Source: CALKWS01 sp051020515 (GTDB lineage Bacteria > Actinomycetota > Actinomycetes > Actinomycetales > Beutenbergiaceae). Taken from it: a DNA stretch of 64,000 nucleotides. Under the pieces are notes generated by a model, which made no database searches, was not told the DNA's origin, and worked only from the letters and a program-made list of their open reading frames with translations. Position numbers and translations under genes: made by a program. Below, one piece after another: positions 20,882-30,196 of this stretch; the first letter of the stretch is position 1; every line of letters begins with the position of its first letter. The stretch is taken from the NCBI RefSeq assembly GCF_051020515.1, contig NZ_CP194857.1:2418001-2482000 (forward strand). The letters are read 5' to 3'.

Positions 20882-21821
20882 CAGCCATGAACCAGCCGGG
20901 GCTGGTCGGCGGGGCCCTGGGCCTGCTCGCGGGCCTGGGTATGTGCTTGGTGCTGTGGCGGTTGGCGGCCAGGCGGGTGCGGTTGGTGGACCGGGTGGCT
21001 CCGTATCTGCGGGAGCGGCCCGTCACCTCCCGGCTACTCGCCCAGGACACCACACTGACGCCGTTTCCGACGCTGGAGCGGATGCTGCGGCCGTTGGTGG
21101 CCGACGCCGCGGGCCTGTTCGAACGGATCGGCTCCCCCGCTGCGGGTACCCGTCGCCGCCTCGCGCGGGCCGGTTCGCGACTCAGCGTGGAGCAGTTCCA
21201 CATCGAACAACTGATCTGGGCCACGTTGGGGTTGGTCGGGGGACTGCTGCTGGCGTTGCTGTTGGCGGCCACCCGCGGCAGTTCCATCCTGGTCCTGGCC
21301 GCGCTCGTGCTGCTCTCGACCATCGGAGCCGCGCTAGCGCGGGATCAGTGGCTGAGCCGTCAGATCAAGCGGCGCGAGGAGACGATGATCGCCGAGTTCC
21401 CGACGGTGGCCGAGTTGCTGGCGCTCGCGGTCGGCGCGGGCGAGACGCCACTGGCGGCACTGGACCGGGTGGCCTCCAGCATGCACGGAGAACTGGCCGC
21501 TGAGATCCGCACGACCCTGGGTGACATCCGCTCTGGAGTCCCCTTGACCCAAGCCTTGGAGCGGATGGCCGGACGTACGAACTGTCCAGCATCGCCCGTT
21601 TCACCGAAGGCGTGGCGGTGGCCATCGAGCGCGGCACCCCGCTCTCGGAAGTGCTGCGGGCCCAAGCCGAGGACGCCCGCGAGGTAGGCCACCGGGCATT
21701 GATGGAGGCCGGCGGGCGCAAAGAGGTCTACATGATGATCCCGGTGGTGTTCCTGATGCTTCCGGTGACGGTGCTGTTCGCGATCTTCCCGGGGCTCTCC
21801 GTGCTTCGGGTCGGACTCTGA
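20878..21821 (+). CDS. tadC: Tad pilus platform protein TadC, one frameshift
   Basis: About 314 residues once one base is added near 21575 (within CGTACGAACTG). The frame then runs from MAGRT into LSSIARFTEGVAVAIERG and on to the C-terminal helices IPVVFLMLPVTVLFAIFPG. It has the T2SF layout: N-terminal helices, cytoplasmic domain (REETMIAEFPTVAELLALAVGAGETPLAALDRVA) and C-terminal helices. It lies just before the split pilin gene. If the shift is real, pilus assembly would be lost independently of the prophage. Confidence 0.85.
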
Positions 21822-21848
21822 GAGGTCAACGAGGAAAGGAGTGTGACG

Positions 21849-21959
21849 ATGACGTCATGGCAAAGGTGGTGGCGCAGCCGCCAGGATGACCCCGAGCGGG
21901 GCGACGTGCCCGGGTGGGTGCTCATCACGTTGATGAATGGTGCCAGTGTTCACCCTTGA
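21849..21959 (+). pseudogene. 5' half of small Flp/DUF4244 pilin gene, cut by prophage
   Basis: Reads 29 pilin codons ending PGWVLITLM, then seven phage-derived codons (NGASVHP) and a stop, 36 residues in all. ERGDVPGWVL is the conserved start of the DUF4244/Rv3656c-type small pilin of actinobacterial Tad loci; its hydrophobic helix is lost here. A strong ribosome site (AAGGAG, 8 nt before the ATG) remains, so a truncated peptide could be made. The second half is at 60528-60631. Confidence 0.88.
21925..21936 (+). repeat. attL core
   Basis: TCACGTTGATGA, identical to the copy at 60528-60539. To its left is the host pilin coding sequence; to its right is phage DNA with TCACC exactly 13 bp beyond the core, mirrored by GGTGA 13 bp before the right copy. 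Confidence 0.9.
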
Positions 21960-22020
21960 TTCTGGTGGGTAAAGATGCCGGCCTTGATCGCGCCCCCGGT
22001 AGAATGACTTGCTGCAAGTG

Positions 22021-22149
22021 ATGCTGCGGACGCGGCAGTTCCGGGACCGGGCCGGACGGCTGAAGGCTGAGCATGCGATCGAGCGCGTGGTTAGGCACAT
22101 CGACGGTGGCAGGCAGTTGCCTCTGGACTTCGACGACTTGGACGACTAG
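22021..22149 (+). CDS. Possible 42-residue protein next to attL
   Basis: An ATG at 22021 (GTG at 22018 just before) opens a short basic-then-acidic reading frame ending PLDFDDLDD. It is the only plus-strand frame at the left prophage end. No ribosome site stands out and no family is recognised; it could be chance. Confidence 0.25.
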   Translation: MLRTRQFRDRAGRLKAEHAIERVVRHIDGGRQLPLDFDDLDD

Positions 22150-22166
22150 CCCCTGAACGCACTAAA

Positions 22167-22206
22167 CCGCCCCCACCCGGCCCGTGGTGGGCTAGGTGGG
22201 GGCGTT
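22167..22206. terminator. Hairpin at the left end of the prophage
   Basis: CCGCCCCCACC is opposed by GGTGGGGGGGCG about 17 nt later, giving a strong GC stem with a small bulge. It lies beyond the last minus-strand gene and could end the long phage transcript before host DNA. No T-run is seen. Confidence 0.45.
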
Positions 22207-22305
22207 CGTCTCGGAGGCCGGGTCAGTCCAGGTCGTCCCCCGTGCAGCAGGTCAGCGCGCCTGCCCGCGTGGGCTGCTCACGGTCACACTGCGGGCAGGG
22301 GTACA

Positions 22306-22458
22306 TCACGGCTTCCTTGCGGTGGGGATGAGCCCGCGACTCAATGCCACCACCACGGGGTCTTGGCCGGTGTGACGGGCCAGGTCAAGAACCAGGCCCC
22401 ACATCAGGGCCAAGAGGTCATCCCGGTCCCGGTCACAGTCCGCCAGGGGGTGCATCAT
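22306..22458 (-). CDS. 50-residue phage protein, translationally coupled
   Basis: Starts at an ATG overlapping the stop of the preceding zinc-ribbon gene (ATGATG at 22453-22458) and ends in TGATG, where a further small frame beginning MYPCPQCDREQ starts at 22306; that third frame loses its expected second cysteine pair to an apparent frameshift, so it is not listed separately. The sequence has a helix DRDDLLALMWGLVLDLARH. No family is recognised. Confidence 0.5.
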   Translation of the reverse strand: MMHPLADCDRDRDDLLALMWGLVLDLARHTGQDPVVVALSRGLIPTARKP

Positions 22459-22586
22459 TCCCACCAGCAGCACTCCGACGCCGCCAGGCGTGCACCCTGG
22501 CCGGTGTACTCATACCCACACTCGGGGCACACGGCCACCACCTCCCGGTCGTCTACCTGGATGCGGGGGTCCAGCGGGCGGCGCAT
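22455..22586 (-). CDS. 43-residue zinc-ribbon-like phage protein
   Basis: The frame carries CPECGYEY and, 20 residues later, ECCWW, giving four cysteines able to bind one zinc. It lies 6 bp after the holin-like gene and overlaps the next tiny gene. Such very small zinc ribbons are common at the ends of actinophage genomes; function is unknown. Confidence 0.55.
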   Translation of the reverse strand: MRRPLDPRIQVDDREVVAVCPECGYEYTGQGARLAASECCWWE

Positions 22587-22592
22587 GGCACA

Positions 22593-22862
22593 CTACCCGC
22601 CCATCTCATCCGGTGCGCCCGGTGGCGGGTTCACGACGGTGACGTGCGGGGCGGGGGTGGCGTCCACCTTTGACTGTGCGGCGAACCCGAACGCGACACC
22701 GACATAGGCGAACACCGCCAGGGCCACGGTAAGCCACATGGGCTGCCCGGTCTCGGCGGCACTGAACCCGACCTGGGTGGAGCCCAGTCCCAGGCCCACG
22801 ATGGCGTAGGCGGCGTACAGGACGCGGCGCAGTTTGGGGTTGCCTTGGACGATCTCTTGCAT
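22593..22862 (-). CDS. Putative holin
   Basis: An 89-residue protein with two membrane helices (LRRVLYAAYAIVGLGLGST and WLTVALAVFAYVGVAFGF) and a charged, proline-rich C-terminus. It begins 3 bp after the endolysin stop, the usual place for a holin that times lysis. Several other small membrane proteins lie upstream, so which one is the holin is not settled. Confidence 0.65.
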   Translation of the reverse strand: MQEIVQGNPKLRRVLYAAYAIVGLGLGSTQVGFSAAETGQPMWLTVALAVFAYVGVAFGFAAQSKVDATPAPHVTVVNPPPGAPDEMGG

Positions 22863-22865
22863 GGT

Positions 22866-23850
22866 TCAGTCCTCCTCGGGTGCGGCTGTCAGGGTGATAC
22901 GCAGGTCGGCGAGCGCTTCGGCCACGCCCTTGTCCGCGGCCTCACGCACGGCGCCGATGATCTGTTCGGGGTCGGCGCCTTGGTTGGCTGCCAGGGATGC
23001 CACGGCGGCGCGCAGGGAGGCGAGTTCACCGTGCAGCGCGGTGAGTTCGCTGGACATGGCGTGCACGCTCCGCGCCGCGGTTCTGCCGGGCGGCGTGATT
23101 CTCGGCGGGCAGGGTGACACCGCCGCCGGTGGTGGGTGCCAGGTCGAATCGGTGCACGGCGGCACCGGCGCGGGCGTCGAGTGCTTCACCGACGACGCGG
23201 CGTAGGTCTGCTTCGGTGGCCATGGTGAACCAATCTTTCTGTGAGGTGGTGGTGTTCTTGGTGCGGCCGAGAACGGCTGCGATGCGGGTGCGCCCGGTGG
23301 CGGTGGTGTAGCCGAGGCGGTCTACTTTGCGGGTGGTCCAGGTGGAGTGCTCCAGGTGCGCGCTGGTGGGCAGGTTGAACACGTCCAGGAGCGCGGCGTT
23401 GCACCGGGCCATCCAATCGTGGTAGTCGTCTTGAGCCCAGTCCGATGCCCGCAGCCCACCCTCGTACTCAGTGCCCCAGAAGTACGGGCGGCCGTTGTCG
23501 CGGGGGATGCGGCGACCGGCCAGGGTGATGGGCCCGCCAGCGCCGGGGTGGTTGGCCCAGCCCATGGTGATGACCCGGTAGACCTTGTCCCAGCCGCCGT
23601 AGCCGTTGGCGAGCGGGCCGGGGATGCCGGGGCGACCGTTGCGCACGAGGTTGTAGAACGGGGTGGTGCCGTGGGTGCGGGCGGACACGATGTGGTGGGA
23701 CATCACCCCGGCGCGGGTGGACATGGGGGTGAGCCAGCCCGAGGACGAGGCGCCCTGGCGTAGTTGGATGACGCAGTTGACGCCGTAGTCGGCCATGGCG
23801 GTCTGGATCTTGCGGGCCTCGCGTAGTGCGGGGTCCCAGGGGTTGCTCAC
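22866..23850 (-). CDS. Endolysin, PGRP/amidase type, probable frameshift
   Basis: About 328 residues if one frame change near 23080 is accepted. The N-terminal 200 residues resemble N-acetylmuramoyl-L-alanine amidase/PGRP lysins (GVMSHHIVSARTHG, ANHPGAGG, NGRPYFWGTEYEGG). The C-terminal part, MATEADLRRVVGEALDARA then VTLPAENHAA and a helix ending LADLRITL, is a non-catalytic tail found on actinophage lysins. Without the shift the lysin would end in an odd arginine-rich tail at 23026 and a second 63-residue frame would overlap it from 23057. The start is a GTG overlapping the upstream stop (GTGA). Confidence 0.75.
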
Positions 23851-24005
23851 TTCTCCACCCAGTCGGTCAGGTCGGCACCGGCGGTCTCGCTGGCGGCGAT
23901 GGTTGCGGGGTCGGGGTTCGCTGCCTCTTCGGCTAGCAGTTCCTCACCGTCGCGCCACACCTTCGGCGGTTCGTCCAGTTCGGGCAGGTCGATGGGTTCG
24001 GTCAT
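23847..24005 (-). CDS. Small acidic phage protein, unknown function
   Basis: A 52-residue acidic protein (MTEPIDLPELDEPPKVWRDG...DLTDWVEK) with a good ribosome site (AAGGAG) before its ATG. Its stop overlaps the endolysin start. The same frame runs open upstream because of a shift in the neighbouring gene, so the boundary rests on the ribosome site. Confidence 0.6.
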   Translation of the reverse strand: MTEPIDLPELDEPPKVWRDGEELLAEEAANPDPATIAASETAGADLTDWVEK

Positions 24006-24021
24006 GGTGGGCTCCTTGTGG

Positions 24022-24437
24022 TCAGGTGAGGTCGGCTGCCACGTCGGTCGGTGGCGTGGGCGGTGGGACCCCCGGCGATGCCTGCCTGCCCATGCCAGGA
24101 CGTCCCGCAGGTAGCGGACCGTGGACCGGTGGCGGACCTCGAAGGCTTCGCGCTCTTGCCGGCGCTCCCGCCGCTCCTTTGCGAGTTCGGCCTCCAGGTG
24201 GGTCACGCGGCTCTCAACGGCCTCCAAGCGCTTCTCCATGCGGTCCACCAGGCCCTCGTACTGGTGCAGGCGGAGGCGGTCACGGTCCACCTCGTTCTCG
24301 GCGGCCTTGGCGCGCCGCTCCACGCGGGTGGCGCGGTCGGTTTGTTTGGTGGACAGCCACACACCAAGGAAAGTCAGGGTCCCGGCGAGGATCGTCGCCA
24401 GCGCACCCCACACGGGGCCGGGGATATCACGCAGCAT
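24022..24437 (-). CDS. Membrane-anchored coiled-coil lysis-region protein, one frameshift
   Basis: An N-terminal membrane helix (VWGALATILAGTLTFLGVWL) followed by about 90 residues of coiled coil rich in Arg and Glu, and, after a one-base repair near 24080, a proline-rich tail ending DVAADLT. The ATG at 24437 follows a GGAGG site at 8 nt. The build (one helix, long coiled coil) fits a spanin-like or holin-accessory role, but no family is recognised. Confidence 0.6.
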
Positions 24438-24867
24438 CGGCGACACCTCCGGGCGTTGGGTGCTCGACCGCTCTCACCGTCCCGTCGTCCGGGCCAGCCA
24501 GGATGATCAACAAGACCGCGAACCCCGCGTACTGCAGCGCCTGCGCCCACCCGGTGGGGGTCCCGGCCGCGCCTTCGGACATCACCCACACCACCCACCC
24601 GGCCGCGAGGGACGCGCCCCGGAAAGCGACCACCCCGACCAGGGCGGCGAAACCCAGCCGGTAGCGGCGGGTGAACGCGGCGGTGGCGGCGATGGCAGCG
24701 GCGACCACCCATTTGCCGACCTCGACCACCGGCGGCAGGTGCGTGTGGACGACACCCTCCACCGGCACGGTCGGGAGCCGCAGCCACGTAAGGGCGCCCA
24801 GCGTGAGCGCGATCCACGCGAAAACGACGAGCACCTGGCCGCGCTTCTCGAGGGGGCAGCCGGTCAT
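24427..24867 (-). CDS. Phage membrane protein, four helices
   Basis: A 146-residue protein with about four hydrophobic segments and a Pro/Gly-rich C-terminus. It overlaps the upstream stop (ATGA at 24864) and the downstream start. It is one of three membrane proteins in the lysis region and could be a second holin or antiholin; no family match is claimed. Confidence 0.65.
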   Translation of the reverse strand: MTGCPLEKRGQVLVVFAWIALTLGALTWLRLPTVPVEGVVHTHLPPVVEVGKWVVAAAIAATAAFTRRYRLGFAALVGVVAFRGASLAAGWVVWVMSEGAAGTPTGWAQALQYAGFAVLLIILAGPDDGTVRAVEHPTPGGVADAA

Positions 24868-25733
24868 TCGGGCATCCGGATCCACGACCCGGAAACCAGC
24901 AGGTCATCGGTGGTGGTGCGGGAGTGGGAGGAGTGCGCCAGACGCAGGCCGCCACCGGCGAGGACCTGGTAGGTCTGCGTGGTGCCGCCGTTGGAGCCGA
25001 TGGCGGCGCCTTGGGTGGTGGGGCGGTGCGCGGTAGGGATGGTGGCGATCGTCTGGTTAAGCGGACCCTCGGCGAAAGACACTCCTCGGATGGTGGCGCG
25101 GAAGGTGAACGTGGCGGTGCCGTCAGGGCCGGTGTCGCGGACCAACTCGGCCGAGACAATGGTGGACCCGCCCGCCGGCGCCAACGCTGCCGGGCCGGTG
25201 AACACTTCCCTCGTGGTGGTCTCCGGGGTGCCCGCCAGCCTCGCCACCGGCCGCTGCGCGGTGCTGATGCTGACACCGGACGCGTTGGTGTCAGAAGCCC
25301 CGGCGGTGACCTGTGCGCGGCCGATCTCGGTCGCACCAGCCGGTAAAGGCGGCACGGTGGGTGATCCGCCGCTGGTGCCTTGGGTGACACCCACAACCAC
25401 CTGGTTGTCCTCGTCTCCGGCGTCCACGTCGTTCTGGCGCACCCAGATGCGGTCCCAGCGTGACCCGGTGCCGGGTGCCGGGGTGGTGGGCACGTCCATG
25501 GGTGCGTCGTTGCCGACCAGCACCGACCCGTCACCGCTGCCTCGTGTCAGGGCCACGGCACCGGCGCCGACACGGTATGCCCACCCGGTGGTGCCGGTGA
25601 TGGGCAGGCCCCTGAGGGTGCCGTGGTCCTGGATGAGCCCACCGAGCGCGATGCGGGCACCCACTGGGGAGGTGCCCACGATGTCGTCGCCGGTGACCTG
25701 CTCACGGACAAAAAGGCCGGTGTGGAACGTCAT
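24864..25733 (-). CDS. Phage tail-associated structural protein
   Basis: A 289-residue protein rich in Gly, Thr and short beta-type segments (MTFHTGLFVREQVTGDDIVGTSP, RWDRIWVRQNDVDAGDEDNQVVVG). The repeated phrase TRGSGDGSVLVGNDAPMDV and the RIWVRQND stretch are typical of actinophage minor tail or base-plate proteins encoded just before the lysis genes. It may take part in receptor binding. No enzymatic motif is seen. Confidence 0.6.
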   Translation of the reverse strand: MTFHTGLFVREQVTGDDIVGTSPVGARIALGGLIQDHGTLRGLPITGTTGWAYRVGAGAVALTRGSGDGSVLVGNDAPMDVPTTPAPGTGSRWDRIWVRQNDVDAGDEDNQVVVGVTQGTSGGSPTVPPLPAGATEIGRAQVTAGASDTNASGVSISTAQRPVARLAGTPETTTREVFTGPAALAPAGGSTIVSAELVRDTGPDGTATFTFRATIRGVSFAEGPLNQTIATIPTAHRPTTQGAAIGSNGGTTQTYQVLAGGGLRLAHSSHSRTTTDDLLVSGSWIRMPE

Positions 25734-25742
25734 GGCTTTTTC

Positions 25743-26645
25743 CTATTCCTCGGTCTGCTCAGGTTCTTCACGTGGGCGCTCGACCTCGAACTGGCCGGCT
25801 TGGTCGCCGCGGCGGGCGTTGACTCGCACGAACACGTCCCGGCCCGCCTGCCCGTACACGCGCACTTGCCCGCCGGTGGGTTCGTCGGCGCCGATTGGGA
25901 ACGGGCGGCCTACGGGTGTGACTTGCACGCCGCGCCCGTCGGTGTGGGCGAGGTGCTCGAAGTACTCGGGCAGGTCGATCGTGGCCTGGCCGTCGTCGTT
26001 GAGGGTGGCGCGGTAGTGGTATTCCAGTCCGGACACGGGGGACTCGGTGGTGGCGTGCACGAGTTCCATGCCGGGTTTTTTGGTGGGGTGGGGGAGGCGG
26101 AAGTTCTTCGCACCGTCCACTGTGAGGTCGCCACTCACGGACAGGTTGGTGCCATCCACGAGAAGCATTGTCGTGGGGGCCTTGACCTGGACCTGGTTCG
26201 TGGTGGTGCTGATGTGGTGCGATTCGTCGAGTGTGCGCAGCCGGAACGTTGTGCCCGCATGCAGTTGCAGTTGTCCGGAGGTGCGGAGCATGGCGATACC
26301 GTCACTGAGGCTGCTGGCGTCCTCCAGGTACAAGACGGTGTAGTCGTCGTCGGTGGCGTCTTGCCCTCTCGGCGGGATCAGTCGCATCGCTGTGCGCACA
26401 CCGGTGGCCCCGAGATAGGCGTCGATCATCCCGGGCTGTTCCAGGGTGGGGCGACGAACGAACAGGCGGCCCACGACTTCCAGGCCTTCGGGTGTGGCGG
26501 TCACCCCGGAGGCGCGCAGGGGGCCGCCGCGTTCCAGGTTGGACACGCGGGCGTCCACTTGCCGGAGCGTGGCGAGGAGTTGTGCGAATCCTCCCGGCCC
26601 GGCGGGTGTGGTAGGGCCGGCGGGGAAGTCCTCAGATAGTGACAC
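25743..26645 (-). CDS. Minor tail protein
   Basis: A 300-residue protein. An N-terminal helix (FAQLLATLRQVDARVSNLERG) likely drives trimerisation, followed by beta-rich segments (ASGVTATPEGLEVVGRLFV, LSVSGDLTVDGAKNFRLPHP, MELVHATTESPVSGLEYHYR) like tail fibre or tip proteins that carry such knitted repeats. The GTG at 26645 is chosen for its GGGAG site 5 nt upstream; the ORF is otherwise open further upstream. Confidence 0.65.
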   Translation of the reverse strand: MSLSEDFPAGPTTPAGPGGFAQLLATLRQVDARVSNLERGGPLRASGVTATPEGLEVVGRLFVRRPTLEQPGMIDAYLGATGVRTAMRLIPPRGQDATDDDYTVLYLEDASSLSDGIAMLRTSGQLQLHAGTTFRLRTLDESHHISTTTNQVQVKAPTTMLLVDGTNLSVSGDLTVDGAKNFRLPHPTKKPGMELVHATTESPVSGLEYHYRATLNDDGQATIDLPEYFEHLAHTDGRGVQVTPVGRPFPIGADEPTGGQVRVYGQAGRDVFVRVNARRGDQAGQFEVERPREEPEQTEE

Positions 26646-26655
26646 GCGTGCTCCC

Positions 26656-28675
26656 TTATCTTGAATCCATGGCGGGGATGGTTTCCAGGTCCACGAACGC
26701 CTCCCCGTGGCTCCCGGAGATGGAGGCGATGCGGACCTGGTGCGCCCCGCCCGGCAGCCACACATGGTCAGAGCCCACGTGGATGGTGGCCAGGTCACCG
26801 GGGGAGTACTCGCCCAGGCGGGGTGTTTCATCGCGCCCCACCCGGATTTTCCAGGTGGACCAGGGGGCCGCGCCTTGGGCCACGGCCGCCCTGGCGTGGG
26901 AGGTCAGGGTCGGTTGCTCGATCACGGACGTGTGGGGGAGTGTTGCGTGCATCAGGGGGTAGCCGCGGTCCCACTGGTCTGGGTCTTGGTGTGATCCCAG
27001 CCGTAGGGCTTGTTCGTGCCCCTCACCCACGGCGAAGGCGTAGTTGGTGCGGCGGGAGAAGTCGGAGGTGACGGACACCGGAAACGGGGCCGGTGGGGTT
27101 GGTGGTGTCCCATACCCAGTCTGGGCCGTCCTGGGTCAGGAGCGGCTCAGTATTGGTGCCGGTGCGCAGGGCCCACTCGACGCCTTCGCCGTCTTCGCGG
27201 AGGCGGGGGGTGAACGCGATGTCGGGGCCGTTCTCCACCTGGGTTAACTCGGTCAACCGTTGCCGGGTGGTGGCCAGTTCATACCCGGGGTAGGTGCGTT
27301 CGTGGGTGCCGACCTGGTCCGGTGGCAGCACGATCGGTAGGTGCCCGCCGGTGTGGGCGGTGGCGGCTTGCACGAGTCGTTTCGCGATGGTGCCCAACGA
27401 CAGCCCAGTCCAGGACAGTTGCCGGGACTGGGGGCCTTGCCCGGGGCCGAGGACGGGGATCACGAGCCGGTAGTCGAACAGGGACCACAGCCCGGATGCT
27501 CGGATGCGCAGGTCCCCGGTGGTGTCGTCGTAGTCGTGCACCCAGATCGGTCCGGCCTCCACGACCCGGCGGCCCACCTGGTAGGCCAGATAGCAGCGGG
27601 CCCCTTCGACGGCGGCGCGTATCTCCGCCCGTTCCTGTGCTGGGAGGCGCCGCAGTGGGATGGTGGCTTCCAGGGTGCCCGGTGCGTTCAGGACCGCGGA
27701 GAACGAGCCCGCGCTGATGGGGAGGTGGCGCAGCCGGTTGCCTGTGGTGAGTTCACCGGTGAAGAACTCCCCGGGGTCGTGGAGGGGCGCGACTTCTGCG
27801 GGCAGTGGCGGACCCGGAGGGGTGGGGCCGGGTGCGGGACCGGGGTCGTCGGTGTTCCAGGTGAGGGCGGCCCACACCATGTGGTGGTCTGAGGGCAGGG
27901 GGGTGCGCAGCGGCAGTCCGGTGCCGTCGGCGTAGTCGGCGTCCAGGCCGGCGGCGGGCACGTCCACGCCGGCGTCGGTGACTACAGCGTCGATCCAGCG
28001 CCCGTTGAGGCGCCCGTCCATCTCCGGGTCCCACCCGTTGAAGGAGTTGAACTCATCCCGCACCACCGGGGCCTGGCTGCGTTGGCGGGTGTTTGGGTAC
28101 CCGCGTGCCCACAGGTCGGAGTCGGGGCCGTGTATTTCGTGGGAGCCGTTGGTGTCCAGGGCTGCGATGCCGTGGCGGTGCCCGTCGCGGCGGGCGTCCA
28201 GGAAGTCCGCGACGATCTGTGCATTCTCGATCCTGGACTCAAGGGTGCCGGTGGAGAAGTGCGCGGTGACGAACACGAACTCGGCGCCGGTGGGCCGGTG
28301 GGCGAAGATGGCGCCGGTCATGGCGCGTTGGGCGCCAGAGCGGGTGTGCACCACGTTCAGGTCCCACGTTTCGGGGTCTGAGCGGCGCTCCACGAGGATG
28401 TTGTTGTGGATGATCGCGTTGTACCGGGTCCCTGGTGTCACTTGCCAGGACACCCCGGGTGTGGCCGCGTTGATCGAATCGCACAATTGCTGTGCCTGGG
28501 AGGTGGTGGCGTTGTTCAGGTTGGACACTTCTTGTAGGCCGACGATGGCTGCGCCGGAGCGGATCACGGCTTGCGCTGCGTGTTCCCGCCGCTGCGCCCA
28601 GGAGTGTCCTTCTGGGTGGTGCAGGGACGCGAGGGTGATGTTGTAGGTCCCGGCGATGAGTTCGACGGTGCTCAC
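26656..28675 (-). CDS. Tail protein (Gp37-like) with N-terminal EEP/DNase I-like domain, one frameshift
   Basis: About 672 residues, starting at a GTG that overlaps the upstream stop (GTGA at 28672-28675). Residues 1-273 form an endonuclease/exonuclease/phosphatase domain with all core motifs: GTYNI (9-13), VGLQEV with Gln48-Glu49, FVTAHF with His139, LDTNG with Asp174 and Asn176, WIDAVV, and SDHHM with Asp263-His264. A proline-rich linker (277-292) leads to a tail-tip domain of the siphovirus Gp37-like kind (GSFSAVLNAPGTLEATIPLR, IWVHDYD, RASGLWSLFDYR). A break near 27085 is repaired by one base and leads to the C-terminus ending ETIPAMDSR. The gene lies where the tail hub/tip is encoded. 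The EEP domain could cut DNA or a cell-envelope phosphodiester; the sequence does not decide. Confidence 0.82.
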
Positions 28676-30196
28676 CAGTACGTCGCCTTGACTTGGGCGT
28701 GCAACACGGCATCGGTGCGTTCGGGCGCGGTGAACACGTACTCGGCTTCGCCCTCGCGGGGGACGGTGGACCACTCTCGTACGACGAGGCGGCCGGAGCG
28801 GTCGGCCACGCCGTCCAGCAGGACCGTCCCGGTGGATGTGTCGATGGACAGCACGGACCCGGCGGGGATTTGGTCGCGGTAGAGGAGCCTGCGGCCGGTG
28901 GAGACGTGGGTAATCATGAATCCCCCTTCGCCTACGGGTCCGTGGATGTGGAAGGTGGGGTGGGCGTCGGCGGTGCCGGGGTTGGCCAGTCGCACCCTGC
29001 CGGTGCCGGAGGTGGGGCCGAACAGCAGCGGGGTGCCGGTGCGGGTGCGGATTTCCTCCGAGGTCGACGCGTGCGCTTGACCGGTCCATCGGTAGGCGGT
29101 GATCGTGCCGTCGGGGTTGGATACCCATGGGGAGTCCCCGTCGAAGTACCCGCTCACCATCGCCAGCGCCTCTTGCTCGGTGTCGGCCACGCACGCGATC
29201 CAGGCGTCGGTGTGATAGCGCCCGGGCCCGGGGGCCACTCCGGAGTCGGGGTCTGCTGATGGTCGCAACCACATGCGCACATTGTCCGCGCCGTGGGGTA
29301 TCTGCACCGCAACTGTCCTGCGTGGTTGCTCGCTGTTCGGGTCCGTCGTCAGCCAGAACCCGCGCAGGTAGTCTTGTTCCAGTGTGGTAGTCCCCTGGCG
29401 GGCTTGGTAGTAGAACCGCAGAGCCTGGATCCCTATGCTGCGCCGAGCGACGACCGAGAAACCCATCCAACGTCCCACCTGATCCGGGCCACACCATGCA
29501 TCCTGCAGGATCCAACCCGCGCTAGCGCCTGAGTCCGTGATCTCCACAGAAAGCGCCTGCGACCCTGCCGCTACGGCGATATCCCCCCCGACCTGGGAGA
29601 GCGTGACGTTCCCGGAGGTAAACAAACCCTCAACGCCATTTTCGAACGAAGGGTTCGCTATCAGGTTGGTCGTGATCACACCAGACACAGGATCACCACC
29701 CCCCCGTGAATAATGGGAACCGGACCCCACCCGTGGGCACCGGCAAAGACGCGGAAGCGGCGGAAACGTCGCCATACCGGAACGGGTCATCACACGACCA
29801 CTGCGCAGCCCACAGGAACCCGCCATGCCCCGACCCAAGCCCAGCCCACCGGCCACGCTCCGGATTCGCCGCGAAACGCAACAACCTCGCCCTCGCCGTC
29901 AACGTCCGGCCCGCGTGCTCAACCGTCAGGTCCTCCGGCTCAACATCGAAACCCATGTTCCGGTCAAGGTGAGCCAACAACTCATCCCGAGCCGTCGAGA
30001 TGTGCGCGGTGCCCTGCACCAACACATGCCGCGCCTCAGCCCACACCGGCCCCCCGAACACACCATGCCCAGGGCGCGGGTCGGTGCGCTGCCTCGGTGA
30101 GGGCCGCTCCTCCCACCCGTCCAGGGAATAGATCGTCACCGGGCCGTCCCCACCCCCGATGCTGAGGCCACGCCAATGGATCACCGTACGGCTCAC
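28672..30196 (-). CDS. Distal tail protein with inserted carbohydrate-binding-like module, one frameshift
   Basis: Taken as one gene of about 507 residues: the N-terminal part (VSRTVIHWRGLSIGGGDGPV ... RWAGLGSGHGGFLWAAQWSCDDPF) is the Dit-type domain, and the end (RVRLANPGTADAHPTFHIHG ... ILLDG-type TVLLDGVADRSG) is its usual C-terminal part. Between them lies a segment starting TNLIANPSFENGVEG, typical of CBM4/9-like beta-sandwich modules. The two frames meet in a run of seven G (29698-29704), and one more G would join them. Alternatively two separate genes could exist, the second starting at a GTG at 29688. Start is a GTG overlapping the tape-measure stop. Confidence 0.72.

Noticed and set aside
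22866..23057. A separate 63-residue coiled-coil gene after the endolysin
   Set aside because: It is better explained as the endolysin C-terminus after a one-base error, because such helical tails end actinophage lysins and the alternative leaves an odd arginine-rich lysin tail.
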